Position numbers and translations under genes: made by a program
In this document: positions 1 through 6,605 of the stretch, one piece after another
How positions within the stretch are numbered: the stretch's first letter is position 1
Layout of the letters: each line of letters opens with the position of its first letter
Notes under the pieces: model-generated
What the model saw: only the letters and a program-made list of their open reading frames with translations
Told to the model about the DNA's origin: nothing
Databases searched by the model: none
Source: an uncultured Collinsella sp.
GTDB taxonomy: Bacteria; Actinomycetota; Coriobacteriia; Coriobacteriales; Coriobacteriaceae
Direction of reading: 5' to 3'
NCBI GenBank assembly: GCA_900551365.1
Contig: URVZ01000092.1
Location: 1-6,956, forward strand
Length of the DNA stretch: 6,956 nt

Positions 1-63
1 GGACTTGCAGCGACGGACCTCAGGACACTCTTACACCACGTCTGCGCGCGCGACCCCTCGTAA
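1..63 (+). CDS. Possible 3' end of a plus-strand gene (partial)
   Basis: The frame starting at base 1 is open for 20 codons and ends in TAA at 61-63. It encodes a leucine-rich tail that ends in ARDPS. Most of its third codon positions are G or C, as in the real genes of this window. A small hairpin follows at 66-84, and the gene would then be convergent with the permease. The stretch is too short to identify, and one neighbouring frame is also open, so this is only a suggestion. Confidence 0.25.
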   Translation, partial: GLAATDLRTLLHHVCARDPS

Positions 64-65
64 GG

Positions 66-84
66 CCCCTCCCTAGGAAAGGGG
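66..84 (-). terminator. Weak hairpin downstream of the permease
   Basis: In the minus-strand transcript CCCCTTTC can pair with GGGAGGGG (five Watson-Crick pairs, two G-U pairs and a closing C-G pair) around a three-base loop. This lies about 37 nt beyond the permease stop codon. No U-run follows, so it is a poor intrinsic terminator. Only the five outer pairs form in the plus-strand RNA. It may be a shared hairpin between convergent genes. Confidence 0.3.
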
Positions 85-121
85 ATCGATTTATTCCACA
101 GCCGCAGATTAATCCTAGCCG

Positions 122-1585
122 CTACTCCATCATGTCGAGGACGGAGGGGCGCAGCTCGCTCTCGGCAGCCTCGGGATCGGTCTCGCGCAGGCGGTTGATG
201 TAGCGGTTGTACCACATCACGGCAAGGCCCAAGAAGACAACCACGCCGCCAACGTTGTAGACCAACGTCAGCCACAGCGGCTGATCGAGCGGAATGGTGC
301 CGCAGATAAGCACGAAGCAGAAGACCACAAGCAGGAATGCGGCAACGACCAGGCCAAAGCTGCGCGAGCCCATGCGGAAGCCACGGGGAGCGGCGTCGAA
401 GTTCTTGCGCAGCATAAAGTAGGCAAGCAAAATCAGCAGCGGCGGGAGCAGAGCGGTGGCAGCCGTCATGTTGGTGACGATCATGAGCAGGTCGTCGAGG
501 TTGCCGGAGCCCAGGGCCGGGATGATCAGGATGGGGACGACGATGGCGAACTGCAGCCAGGCAGCGCGGGCGGGAATGCCGTGCTCGTTGAGCTCGACGA
601 TCTTGCTACCAAAGACGCCCTTGGGGATCTCGGTGAAGAAAACCTTGATGGGAGCAGAGGTCCACATCATGAGGGAGCCCAGCGTGGCGGCGAGAAGGAT
701 CAAGCCGATGGCGCGCGTAGACACTTCCATGGGAATGCCAAAGTGGGCAAAGACAGCGCCGAATACGTCGAAGATACCGGTGGAGATGGCAACGCCGCCC
801 TCGGGGATGAACAGGTTAACCAGCAGTGAAGCGCCTGCATACAGAAGGCCGATTGTCAGGCCGGCGATAACGACGGTGCGCACGAAGGCCTTGACGCCAC
901 CCTTAAGGTCGTTAAGGAACACGCCGACAGACTCAGCGCCGCCAACGCCCTGGATGATCCAGGCAAGCGTACCGAAGAAGCCCCACGCAGTTGCGAAGTT
1001 GCTCATGTCGGGAGCCATGTTAGCGGGAGTAGGAGCCGTAGCGAACTCAACGCCGCCAAAGGCAGCAGCCAGGGACAGCAGGATGAACACGGCGGTCAGG
1101 CCGAGAGCCGCGGTCGAACCGAAGGAGGAAATGGAGCCGATCCACTTAGCGCCCTTGGTCGAAACCCACGTGGCGATAGCAAAGACGACGATCTCGATAA
1201 TGGTGATCCACAGCTGCGAAAGCTCGGCGTTGGCACCAAAGAACACGTAGCTCGCGTAGATGATGACGTTGGGCAGGACGGACGCAAAGAAGAACAGGTT
1301 AACGAACCAGTAGCTAAATGCCGTCAGGAACGCCCAGCGACCACCCATCGAGGTCTTAACCCATGCGTACACGCCAGACTCGGAGTCCTTGTTGAGGCCG
1401 ACGAACTCGGCGGTAACCAGGGTATAGGGGACAAAGTACAAAAGCGTGGCGAAGAAGAACGACGGCGCAGCTGCCAAGCCGATGGCCGCGTTGTTGTTGA
1501 TGATGTTCTTGATACCGAACACGGCGGCGACCGTCATGCCCAGCAGAGCGAACGAACCAATCGTTCCTCGTTTTTCAGAGCTCAT
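122..1585 (-). CDS. YjeM-like APC-superfamily permease
   Basis: This is a multi-pass membrane carrier of the amino acid-polyamine-organocation superfamily, 487 residues, close to the usual length. About 12 hydrophobic segments can be seen (roughly residues 11-29, 40-63, 84-112, 126-142, 155-177, 198-220, 236-258, 289-307, 341-357, 365-390, 408-428 and 436-458). The N-terminal glycine and alanine-rich helix, the YFVPYTLVTAEF stretch (50-61), SGVYAWV (70-76) and ELNEHGIPARAAWLQ (331-345) resemble E. coli YjeM and related glutamate/GABA-type exchangers. The substrate cannot be read from the sequence and is probably an amino acid or amine. An in-frame TTG 12 bases further upstream lies inside the GGGAGGG Shine-Dalgarno sequence, so I chose the ATG at 1585. 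It lies downstream of ebgC in the same direction, but two RNA hairpins separate them. Family assignment is firm; subfamily is moderate. Confidence 0.92.
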   Translation of the reverse strand: MSSEKRGTIGSFALLGMTVAAVFGIKNIINNNAAIGLAAAPSFFFATLLYFVPYTLVTAEFVGLNKDSESGVYAWVKTSMGGRWAFLTAFSYWFVNLFFFASVLPNVIIYASYVFFGANAELSQLWITIIEIVVFAIATWVSTKGAKWIGSISSFGSTAALGLTAVFILLSLAAAFGGVEFATAPTPANMAPDMSNFATAWGFFGTLAWIIQGVGGAESVGVFLNDLKGGVKAFVRTVVIAGLTIGLLYAGASLLVNLFIPEGGVAISTGIFDVFGAVFAHFGIPMEVSTRAIGLILLAATLGSLMMWTSAPIKVFFTEIPKGVFGSKIVELNEHGIPARAAWLQFAIVVPILIIPALGSGNLDDLLMIVTNMTAATALLPPLLILLAYFMLRKNFDAAPRGFRMGSRSFGLVVAAFLLVVFCFVLICGTIPLDQPLWLTLVYNVGGVVVFLGLAVMWYNRYINRLRETDPEAAESELRPSVLDMME

Positions 1586-1588
1586 AAG

Positions 1589-1595
1589 CCCTCCC
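1589..1595 (-). promoter_or_regulatory. Shine-Dalgarno site fixing the permease start
   Basis: The minus strand reads GGGAGGG three bases before the ATG at 1583-1585, with the GGAGG core about four bases away. The spacing is short but usable. The longer reading from TTG at 1595-1597 would have to begin inside this ribosome-binding site, so the ATG start is preferred. Confidence 0.65.
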
Positions 1596-1617
1596 AATCA
1601 TCTGTTAAATGTCATCT

Positions 1618-1652
1618 AAAACCGTCCGAGCTGCAAGTGCAAACACGGACGG
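1618..1652 (-). terminator. Intrinsic terminator-like hairpin before the permease
   Basis: In the minus-strand RNA, CCGUCCG (1652-1646) pairs perfectly with CGGACGG (1628-1622), and UUUU (1621-1618) follows directly. The 17-nt loop holds a small nested UGCA/UGCA repeat. The U-run ends only 32 nt before the permease ATG. That leaves little room for a separate promoter and leader, so the hairpin may act as an attenuator as well as the end of the ebgA-ebgC transcript. Confidence 0.6.
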
Positions 1653-1653
1653 C

Positions 1654-1712
1654 GCACCTGCTAAGGGGAATGGGGAAAAGGGAGTCAACAAAGCCATCCC
1701 CCTTAACGGCGC
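1654..1712 (-). promoter_or_regulatory. Long leader hairpin between ebgC and the permease
   Basis: The minus-strand RNA folds on itself. GCGCC-GUUAAGGGGGAUGG (1712-1694) pairs with CCAUUCCCCUUAGC-A-GGUGC (1673-1654), giving 19 pairs, three of them G-U, with one bulged A at 1659 and a 20-nt loop. The G-U pairs would be A-C mismatches in plus-strand RNA, so the structure favours a minus-strand transcript. It ends one base before the terminator-like hairpin. I recognise no known riboswitch class. The function is unknown: it may be a 3' stabilising element of the ebgA-ebgC mRNA or part of an attenuator. Confidence 0.6.
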
Positions 1713-1720
1713 GAAGCAAA

Positions 1721-1734
1721 CGTCCAGGCGGACG
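1721..1734 (-). terminator. Small hairpin just after ebgC
   Basis: CGUCC and GGACG form a five-pair stem with a four-base loop, five nucleotides after the ebgC stop codon, followed by UUUGCUU on the minus strand. The stem is short for a terminator. It may be a weak one, or simply the first of three hairpins in this gap. Confidence 0.25.
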
Positions 1735-1738
1735 AATA

Positions 1739-2194
1739 CTACTTGTTGGGGAAGGAATAACCTTCGACTGTCACGTGCAGTACCACGACGCGGGGATCCG
1801 CGGCATCGGCCACGACACGGTAGGCCTCGTCAATTTCGACGACGGCAACGCCGCCGGTGGGAATCGTCACGGTCTCCCCCGTACCCTCAAAGCGCTCGCG
1901 ATCATCGATATCGCTGTAGGCGCGGGTGCAGGTGAGGCCTGCCTTGGGGGCAACCTCGACAGTCAGGTCGCCGTCGAGCGGGGCGAGCACGGCATGATAG
2001 CGACGGTGACCGACCAGATCGGCGGTAGCCGCCTCGTGGGCGTTCACCCACCAATACACCAGCGAGTCGCCGATGGAGTACGCCACATCGTGCTGCAGTT
2101 CAGAAACGCCGTCGAGCGCCTGTCCGGTACGCATCCACTTCTTGACGGACTTCATCTGAGCGTCGAAATCGGCGCGCGAGTTAAAGACATGCAT
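1739..2194 (-). CDS. ebgC: EbgC-like beta subunit of beta-galactosidase
   Basis: This is the small accessory subunit of an Ebg-type beta-galactosidase. In E. coli it assembles with EbgA and is needed for full activity. At 151 residues it is almost the same length as E. coli EbgC (149). Clear family motifs are VAYSIGDSLVYW (37-48), GHRRY (62-66), a DDRERFEGTGETV stretch (97-109), EAYR (123-126) and the C-terminal VTVEGYSFPNK. The fold is expected to be the cupin-like barrel of the YhcH/EbgC family, located in the cytoplasm. The ATG at 2194 has an ideal TAAGGAGG site formed by the last codons of ebgA, and only three bases separate ebgA's stop from this start. From memory, E. coli has His just before the EAYR motif where this protein has Asp122. 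The assignment is firm. Confidence 0.95.
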   Translation of the reverse strand: MHVFNSRADFDAQMKSVKKWMRTGQALDGVSELQHDVAYSIGDSLVYWWVNAHEAATADLVGHRRYHAVLAPLDGDLTVEVAPKAGLTCTRAYSDIDDRERFEGTGETVTIPTGGVAVVEIDEAYRVVADAADPRVVVLHVTVEGYSFPNK

Positions 2195-2197
2195 GAC

Positions 2198-5100
2198 TTA
2201 TGCCTCCTTAATGGGTGCCAGTGCCTGAGCCAGATCGGCAGACGTCAGCGGTCGCAGGGACACCTCAAAGCTGAAGCTCTCAAAACGGGTGCGATAGGAA
2301 TCGAGCACCTCGGAACCCCAAGAGTTCGAACCAAGGCCGAGCAGCTGGTCGTTGATGTTGACCGTAACCGTGTCGCCCTTGACAAGGTCGTAGACGTGCT
2401 TGGCGTTATCGATGGCCTCGCAGCTATAGGGCCATGCCGAGAACGAGAACGGATTGGAGGCAGCGTCAGCCGGACGCGTCACCAGCACGCCGTCACCGTG
2501 GCTAGAGCGCAGGGCAACCCAGCGGGTACCCTCGCGGTTGGCACAATCCTGGGGCATGACATACGGCGTGAACATGTCGTCGACCGTAGTGCGGTAATGA
2601 CCGACCGGGTTGGCACGCAGCGAGTCCGGATAGTTCTCGCCCGGGCCGTGGCCATACCACTCGACGGCACGATCGCAACCGGGGACCTCAAAGGAGATGC
2701 CGATGCGCGGGATGATATCCGAGTAATCGCCGTAGGGCTCGCCGGAAACCTTGAGGTCGACGCGACCGCTCGGAAGCACGGTGTAGACAAGCTCGACGCG
2801 CATGCCGAACGCACGGACGGGAGGAGCAATGCGTTGGCTCACGGTAACGGCGACCGCATTGCCGTCCTGCTTCCAAGAAACCTTGCGGGTGGACGTCTGC
2901 ATTACATCGATGAAGTTGTCCTTCCACAGGGAGTCGTACTCCTGGGCGTGGTTGTCGACGAGCGGATGCCAAAAACCAACCTGGGGGCCAGAGGCCATGA
3001 CGTCGCGGCCGGATGCCTTCCACTCGCTCACGGTGCCGTTTACCTTGCTGAAGGTCAGCTCGCCGTTGAGGGAGTGAATGCGAATCTCCTGCTCGGTCTC
3101 CTCGACCGTAAGCTCAGGACGAGTGGGGGCCGCAATGGCCGGCGCCGGATGGTTTGCGATGGCAAACTGGTTTGCGCCCAGTTGGAACATCGGCTCGCAC
3201 CAGACGTGAGCGGCCATGGTGTAGGCGCGCACAGTCAGCAGGGTCTCGCCTACCGCGGCCTCGTGAATCACCAGCGGAAGCTGGACGGACTCACCGGGGG
3301 CAACCGCACCGGGCATGAGCGTCTTGCGGCAGACCACGTCGCCGTCCACCAGGGTCTCCGCCGACAGGCAAACATCCTCGAGGGTGGTAAACCAGCGCTT
3401 GTTGGTGACAGTCAGCTCGCCCGCCTCGGCGTCATAAGCCATGCGAACCGGGCAGATGACCTGGCCGTACTCGGTAAGGCCCGGGCTCGGCTGCTGCCAA
3501 GGGAACACCATGCCGTCGATGCAGAAGTTGCTGTTATTGGGGTAATCGCCGTTGTCGCCACCATACATATCGTAGGCAACGCCGTCCTCGGTCACAGCAG
3601 CCAAACCGTGGTCGCACCATTCCCAGATAAACTGGCCTTGGATGCAATCCCAGCGATCGAAGACCTCCTGGTACTCGGACAGACCTCCGGGGCCATTACC
3701 CATGGAGTGGCCATACTCGCAGTTGATGCGCGGCTTGGGGAACGGATGCTCACCAAAGTCGTTCATCTGCGACACACGGGAGTACATCGTGGAAATGACG
3801 TCGACGGTATCGGCGTTGCGGTCCTCCTCGTAGTGGACCGGACGACCATCGAGCTCGTGAGCCTTGGCGTACATCGCGCGGATGTTGCAGCCATAGCCGC
3901 TCTCGTTGCCCAGCGACCACATGATGATGCACGCGTGGTTGCGCTCCTGCATCACCAGGCGCTCAATACGGTCGACGTAGGCCGGCTCCCATGCCGGGTC
4001 GTCGGTAACCAGGGCGATGTTGCCGATATTCTCGAAGCCGTGGCTCTCCATATCGGTCTCGGCGACCAGCATGATGCCATACTCATCACACAGCTCGTAG
4101 AAGCGCGGGTCATTGGCATAGTGAGAGGTGCGCACTGCGTTGATGTTGTGCTGCTTCATGAGCTCCAGGTCGCGGCGCATGCGATCGAGGCCCACGGCGC
4201 GGCCCTTGTGATCGTCGTGATCGTGGCGGTTGACGCCATGCATTTTAAAGTAAGTGCCGTTGAGGTAGATATGATTGCCCTCGACCGTCACCTCGGCAAG
4301 ACCCTGGCGATGCGGGACGTACTCGCTCACCTTGTCGCCGTCGTAGACCTCAAACGTAAGATCGTAGAGGAAGGGGTCCTCGGGATTCCAGAAGTGGGCA
4401 TCGGTCACGCTGCACTCGGCATGGCTGTCGACGCACTCACCCGTAGCCACCACGTTCTCGCCATCGCTGAGCGTAAACACAACGCGGGAAGCGCCCTCGG
4501 CAACCGTATCGAGCGTGATCAGAGCGGCATCGCCCTCGCGGTGCGTGCGGAACCTAAAGTCGACCAGGTGCGCGGCGGGACGCTGCATAAGGTACACATC
4601 GCGGAAGATGCCCGAGGCCCACCACATGTCCTGATCCTCGATGTAGCTGCCATCGCTGTACTGCAGGACCTTGACCGCAAACAGGTTGTCGCCCTCGACG
4701 AGCGCGTCGGTCACGTCGAACTCGGCAGACAGGCGCGAACCCTTGGTCATGCCGATATACTGACCGTTGACGTACAGCTCGCCATAGCTCTCGATGCCGT
4801 CGAAGCGAATGATCTCGCGAGCGCCGGCAGGAACGGCGGGAAGGTTGACGATGCGCTGGTAGACGCCCGTGGGGTCGTCGGAGGGAACGAACGGCTGATC
4901 AACCGGGAACGGGAAACCCTCGTCGGTGTAGGCAAGGTTGCCATAGCCGTCCACCTGCCACAGGTGCGGAACCTCCACGTGATCCCACTCGGGCTTGTAC
5001 GTGGAGAGTTCCTCGTTGGAGACGGCAGCGGGGCCCTCAAAGAGGCGGAACTGCCACGAGCCGGACAGCTGGACAAACCCGCGCGACAGCTCGCGGCTGT

Positions 5101-5206
5101 ACGTTGCAGCGAGATCGACGGTCTCGTAACCCATAAAGTACGCATGGGGTGCCAGGCGGTTCCTGTGGGTGAGCGCTTGGTTTTCCCAATCGTTAATGGC
5201 GTCCAT
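2198..5206 (-). CDS. ebgA: EbgA/LacZ-type GH2 beta-galactosidase, large subunit
   Basis: This glycoside hydrolase family 2 enzyme cleaves terminal beta-galactosides such as lactose by a retaining mechanism. It has 1002 residues (E. coli EbgA about 1030) and no signal peptide, so it is cytoplasmic. In order come the N-terminal WEN..LTH.NRLAPHAYF signature (7-24), the sugar-binding jelly-roll domain with YTDEGFPFPVD (93-103) and EDQDMWWASGIFRDVY (190-205), an immunoglobulin-like domain, the TIM barrel from about 320 to 610, and the large C-terminal beta domain with LGLGSNSWGSEVLDS (about 956-970). The acid/base is Glu435 in SLGNESGYG and the nucleophile is Glu497 in NCEYGHSMG. Probable Mg-site residues Glu387 and His389 lie in ESHG, and His328 (VNRHDH) and His362 (TSHY) are also present. 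The ATG at 5206 follows GAAGGAG with seven bases between. It is the first gene of the operon and is coupled to ebgC. The identification is very secure; the preferred galactoside is not known. Confidence 0.97.
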   Translation of the reverse strand: MDAINDWENQALTHRNRLAPHAYFMGYETVDLAATYSRELSRGFVQLSGSWQFRLFEGPAAVSNEELSTYKPEWDHVEVPHLWQVDGYGNLAYTDEGFPFPVDQPFVPSDDPTGVYQRIVNLPAVPAGAREIIRFDGIESYGELYVNGQYIGMTKGSRLSAEFDVTDALVEGDNLFAVKVLQYSDGSYIEDQDMWWASGIFRDVYLMQRPAAHLVDFRFRTHREGDAALITLDTVAEGASRVVFTLSDGENVVATGECVDSHAECSVTDAHFWNPEDPFLYDLTFEVYDGDKVSEYVPHRQGLAEVTVEGNHIYLNGTYFKMHGVNRHDHDDHKGRAVGLDRMRRDLELMKQHNINAVRTSHYANDPRFYELCDEYGIMLVAETDMESHGFENIGNIALVTDDPAWEPAYVDRIERLVMQERNHACIIMWSLGNESGYGCNIRAMYAKAHELDGRPVHYEEDRNADTVDVISTMYSRVSQMNDFGEHPFPKPRINCEYGHSMGNGPGGLSEYQEVFDRWDCIQGQFIWEWCDHGLAAVTEDGVAYDMYGGDNGDYPNNSNFCIDGMVFPWQQPSPGLTEYGQVICPVRMAYDAEAGELTVTNKRWFTTLEDVCLSAETLVDGDVVCRKTLMPGAVAPGESVQLPLVIHEAAVGETLLTVRAYTMAAHVWCEPMFQLGANQFAIANHPAPAIAAPTRPELTVEETEQEIRIHSLNGELTFSKVNGTVSEWKASGRDVMASGPQVGFWHPLVDNHAQEYDSLWKDNFIDVMQTSTRKVSWKQDGNAVAVTVSQRIAPPVRAFGMRVELVYTVLPSGRVDLKVSGEPYGDYSDIIPRIGISFEVPGCDRAVEWYGHGPGENYPDSLRANPVGHYRTTVDDMFTPYVMPQDCANREGTRWVALRSSHGDGVLVTRPADAASNPFSFSAWPYSCEAIDNAKHVYDLVKGDTVTVNINDQLLGLGSNSWGSEVLDSYRTRFESFSFEVSLRPLTSADLAQALAPIKEA
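2203..2210 (-). promoter_or_regulatory. ebgC ribosome-binding site embedded in the ebgA 3' end
   Basis: TAAGGAGG on the minus strand is a near-perfect Shine-Dalgarno sequence, eight bases before the ebgC ATG. It overlaps the codons for the last residues of EbgA (Lys-Glu-Ala-stop). Ribosomes finishing ebgA would therefore be placed to restart on ebgC, which implies translational coupling and balanced subunit output. Confidence 0.8.
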
Positions 5207-5241
5207 GGTGATGCTCCTTCATCATCGTAGTGATTCTTGTG

Positions 5242-5251
5242 CAACCGGTTG
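5242..5251. promoter_or_regulatory. LacI-family operator O1
   Basis: CAACCGGTTG is a perfect palindrome centred on CpG, as is typical for LacI-family operators, where the hinge leucine inserts at the centre. The flanking TG(T/G)G-type bases GTG..TCC are shared with the second copy. O1 covers the predicted ebgA transcription start near 5250, so bound repressor would block initiation. It also lies in the 5' untranslated region, 35 bases from the ATG. Confidence 0.85.
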
Positions 5252-5256
5252 TCCTT

Positions 5257-5286
5257 ATCTTACGGGCGATGTAAAAAACTGTGCAA
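5257..5286 (-). promoter_or_regulatory. Predicted promoter of the ebgA-ebgC operon
   Basis: On the minus strand TTGCAC (5286-5281) and TAAGAT (5262-5257) are separated by 18 bases, matching the -35 consensus at three positions and the -10 consensus at four. The predicted start near 5250 gives a leader of about 44 nt. The strongest support is the context: O2 overlaps the -35 element and O1 the start site. No better candidate was seen between O3 and ebgA. Confidence 0.5.
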
Positions 5287-5293
5287 CCGGTTG
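5284..5293. promoter_or_regulatory. LacI-family operator O2
   Basis: This is the second identical copy of CAACCGGTTG, 42 bp centre to centre from O1, which is almost exactly four helical turns. The predicted -35 element of the ebgA promoter (5281-5286) overlaps its edge, so occupancy would exclude RNA polymerase. The extended 14-base stretch GTGCAACCGGTTGT is identical in all three operators. Confidence 0.85.
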
Positions 5294-5328
5294 TCCGCTG
5301 AACGGTCGATTTGGCAGGGTTAACGGTG

Positions 5329-5338
5329 CAACCGGTTG
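5329..5338. promoter_or_regulatory. LacI-family operator O3
   Basis: This is the third identical copy, 45 bp from O2 and 87 bp from O1. Here the flanks also agree at the outer bases (GT.CAACCGGTTG.AC), so the palindrome is slightly longer. It lies upstream of the promoter, so it probably assists repression by cooperative binding or looping rather than blocking polymerase directly. Confidence 0.8.
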
Positions 5339-5465
5339 TACAATCGCAACACTTATGTCACCCTGAATATCGAAACTCAGCACAAGACATCGTTCTTAAG
5401 CTCGTAGGCAACCTCCACGCCCGCTGATATCTCACCCACACGAGACGTATTCGATTTCGGCTTGG

Positions 5466-5496
5466 TTGCAAAACGACACCGGTCACCGGATATCAT
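5466..5496 (+). promoter_or_regulatory. Candidate promoter of the LacI-type gene
   Basis: TTGCAA (5466-5471) and TATCAT (5491-5496) are separated by 19 bases, which is longer than ideal. The -10 matches the consensus at five of six positions. A GGTTGCA half-operator (5464-5470) overlaps the -35, and CCGGTCACCGG (5479-5489), an inverted repeat containing ACCGGT, lies in the spacer. Together these could allow weak self-regulation. Another -10-like TATAGT at 5516-5521 has no good -35. Confidence 0.3.
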
Positions 5497-5582
5497 GAAC
5501 GCTGTTCAGGCGCACTATAGTAAGCTGTATCCGCACTAGCCCGTATCAGTGACAACATCGACCGCATTTTCCAGGAGACGCC

Positions 5583-6599
5583 ATGACACAACCAGTTCGC
5601 ACCGCACCTACGCTTGCCGAGGTTGCCGCAGCTGCCGGCGTGTCGCGCTCCACGGCATCGCGCGCCCTCAACGATTCGCCCCGCATTAGCGAGGAAACCA
5701 AAAAGCGCGTCCGCGCGGCGGCCAAGGAAGTCAATTTTGTCCCCAACGCTCGTGGCCGAGCGCTCGCTGTCGGGCGCACGGAAATCATCGCCGTGCTCGT
5801 GACCGAGCCTCTGAGTGAACTCTTCAGCGACCCCACCTATAGCGAGTTTTTGAGCGGCATTACCGAGGAACTGTCGGAGTCGTCCTATCTGCCCGTTATC
5901 TTGCAGGCGTCTTCTACGCATGAGCGCAACCGCGCACGCGAGCACTTTGAGCGCCGCTCGTTCGACGCCGTGATCGACGTCTCTCCCTACAAAGGCAGCG
6001 AGCTGCTCGAGGTGCTGCGCGAGCTGGGCGTACCCACCGTGTTGTGCGGCCAGCTCGAGGGCCACCCCTATCGCGATGTGTTCTCGACGGTCTACTCTGA
6101 CGACGAAGAGGGCGGACATTTTGCGGCACTCGCCATGAAGGATCGCGGGCGCAAAGATATCGTCGCCGTGTTGGGACCGCAAGACAACCCCGCTGTTGTC
6201 GACCGCCTGCGCGGCTACCGCGCCGTCTTGGGCGAAGACCTCCCAGACGCAAACGTTATCTATACCGGCTGGAACAGCGGAGACGGCTATCAGGCCATGC
6301 ACCAGATCCTCGCGCGCGAGATTGCTTTCGATGGCGTGCTCTGCGGATCGGACCGTATCGCGGCTGGCGTCATCACCGCACTCAACGAGGCAGGCCTATC
6401 CGTTCCTGCGGACGTTTCTGTCGTCGGCTTCGACGATCACGAGATTGCGGCGCGCTGCGTCCCCGCGCTCACGACCGTCCGCCAGCCCCTGCGCGAAGAA
6501 GGACACATGGCCGCCAACATTGCGCTCGACATGATCAAGGGTGCCGAGCCCACCACCACCGTCATGCACATGCAGCTCGTTCAGAGAGACTCGCTATAA
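5583..6599 (+). CDS. LacI-family transcriptional regulator
   Basis: This is a 338-residue regulator of the LacI/GalR family, a normal length. The N-terminal helix-turn-helix spans about residues 10-31, with LAEVAAAAGVSRSTASRALN as the classic signature. The hinge helix (VPNARGRALAVGRT, 53-66) contains Leu61, the residue that family members insert at the central CpG of the operator. A periplasmic-binding-protein-like sensor domain follows, with SDRIAAGV (256-263), the VGFDD motif (281-285) and PALTTVRQP (294-302). These are family landmarks and the domain binds a small effector, here presumably a galactoside or derivative. The ATG at 5583 follows AGGAG with five bases between. It is transcribed divergently from ebgA, next to three operators of the expected type, so it most likely represses the galactosidase operon. 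A downstream hairpin starts seven bases after the stop codon. The exact effector is unknown. Confidence 0.95.
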   Translation: MTQPVRTAPTLAEVAAAAGVSRSTASRALNDSPRISEETKKRVRAAAKEVNFVPNARGRALAVGRTEIIAVLVTEPLSELFSDPTYSEFLSGITEELSESSYLPVILQASSTHERNRAREHFERRSFDAVIDVSPYKGSELLEVLRELGVPTVLCGQLEGHPYRDVFSTVYSDDEEGGHFAALAMKDRGRKDIVAVLGPQDNPAVVDRLRGYRAVLGEDLPDANVIYTGWNSGDGYQAMHQILAREIAFDGVLCGSDRIAAGVITALNEAGLSVPADVSVVGFDDHEIAARCVPALTTVRQPLREEGHMAANIALDMIKGAEPTTTVMHMQLVQRDSL

Positions 6600-6605
6600 G
6601 AAACT

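Larger units (their letters stand above)
5207..5582. promoter_or_regulatory. Divergent intergenic control region (376 bp)
   Basis: This gap lies between the starts of ebgA (leftward) and the LacI-type gene (rightward). The part near ebgA holds three identical operators and a promoter candidate. The middle part (about 5345-5460) has no gene, repeat or recognisable site that I can support. The part near the regulator has a weaker promoter candidate with partial operator-like sequence, and the regulator's ribosome-binding site at 5573-5577. Confidence 0.8.

Noticed and set aside
44..52. Alternating GCGCGCGCG run
   Set aside because: It is too short to support a structural or regulatory claim in GC-rich DNA.
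456..1250. A 264-codon plus-strand frame opposite the permease
   Set aside because: It is antisense to a well-supported 12-helix membrane protein, with composition typical of a shadow frame.
1683..1688. TTGACT as a -35 element for the permease
   Set aside because: It matches the -35 consensus well, but no acceptable -10 lies 16-18 bases downstream, and it falls in the loop of the long hairpin.
1637..5230. A 1197-codon open frame on the plus strand across ebgC and ebgA
   Set aside because: It lies antisense to two genes with unmistakable family motifs and catalytic residues. Long antisense frames are common in GC-biased genes, and its product shows no recognisable domain.
5493..6302. A 269-codon minus-strand frame opposite the LacI-type gene
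   Set aside because: It is antisense to a clear LacI-family protein and shows no motif of its own. It is a coding shadow.
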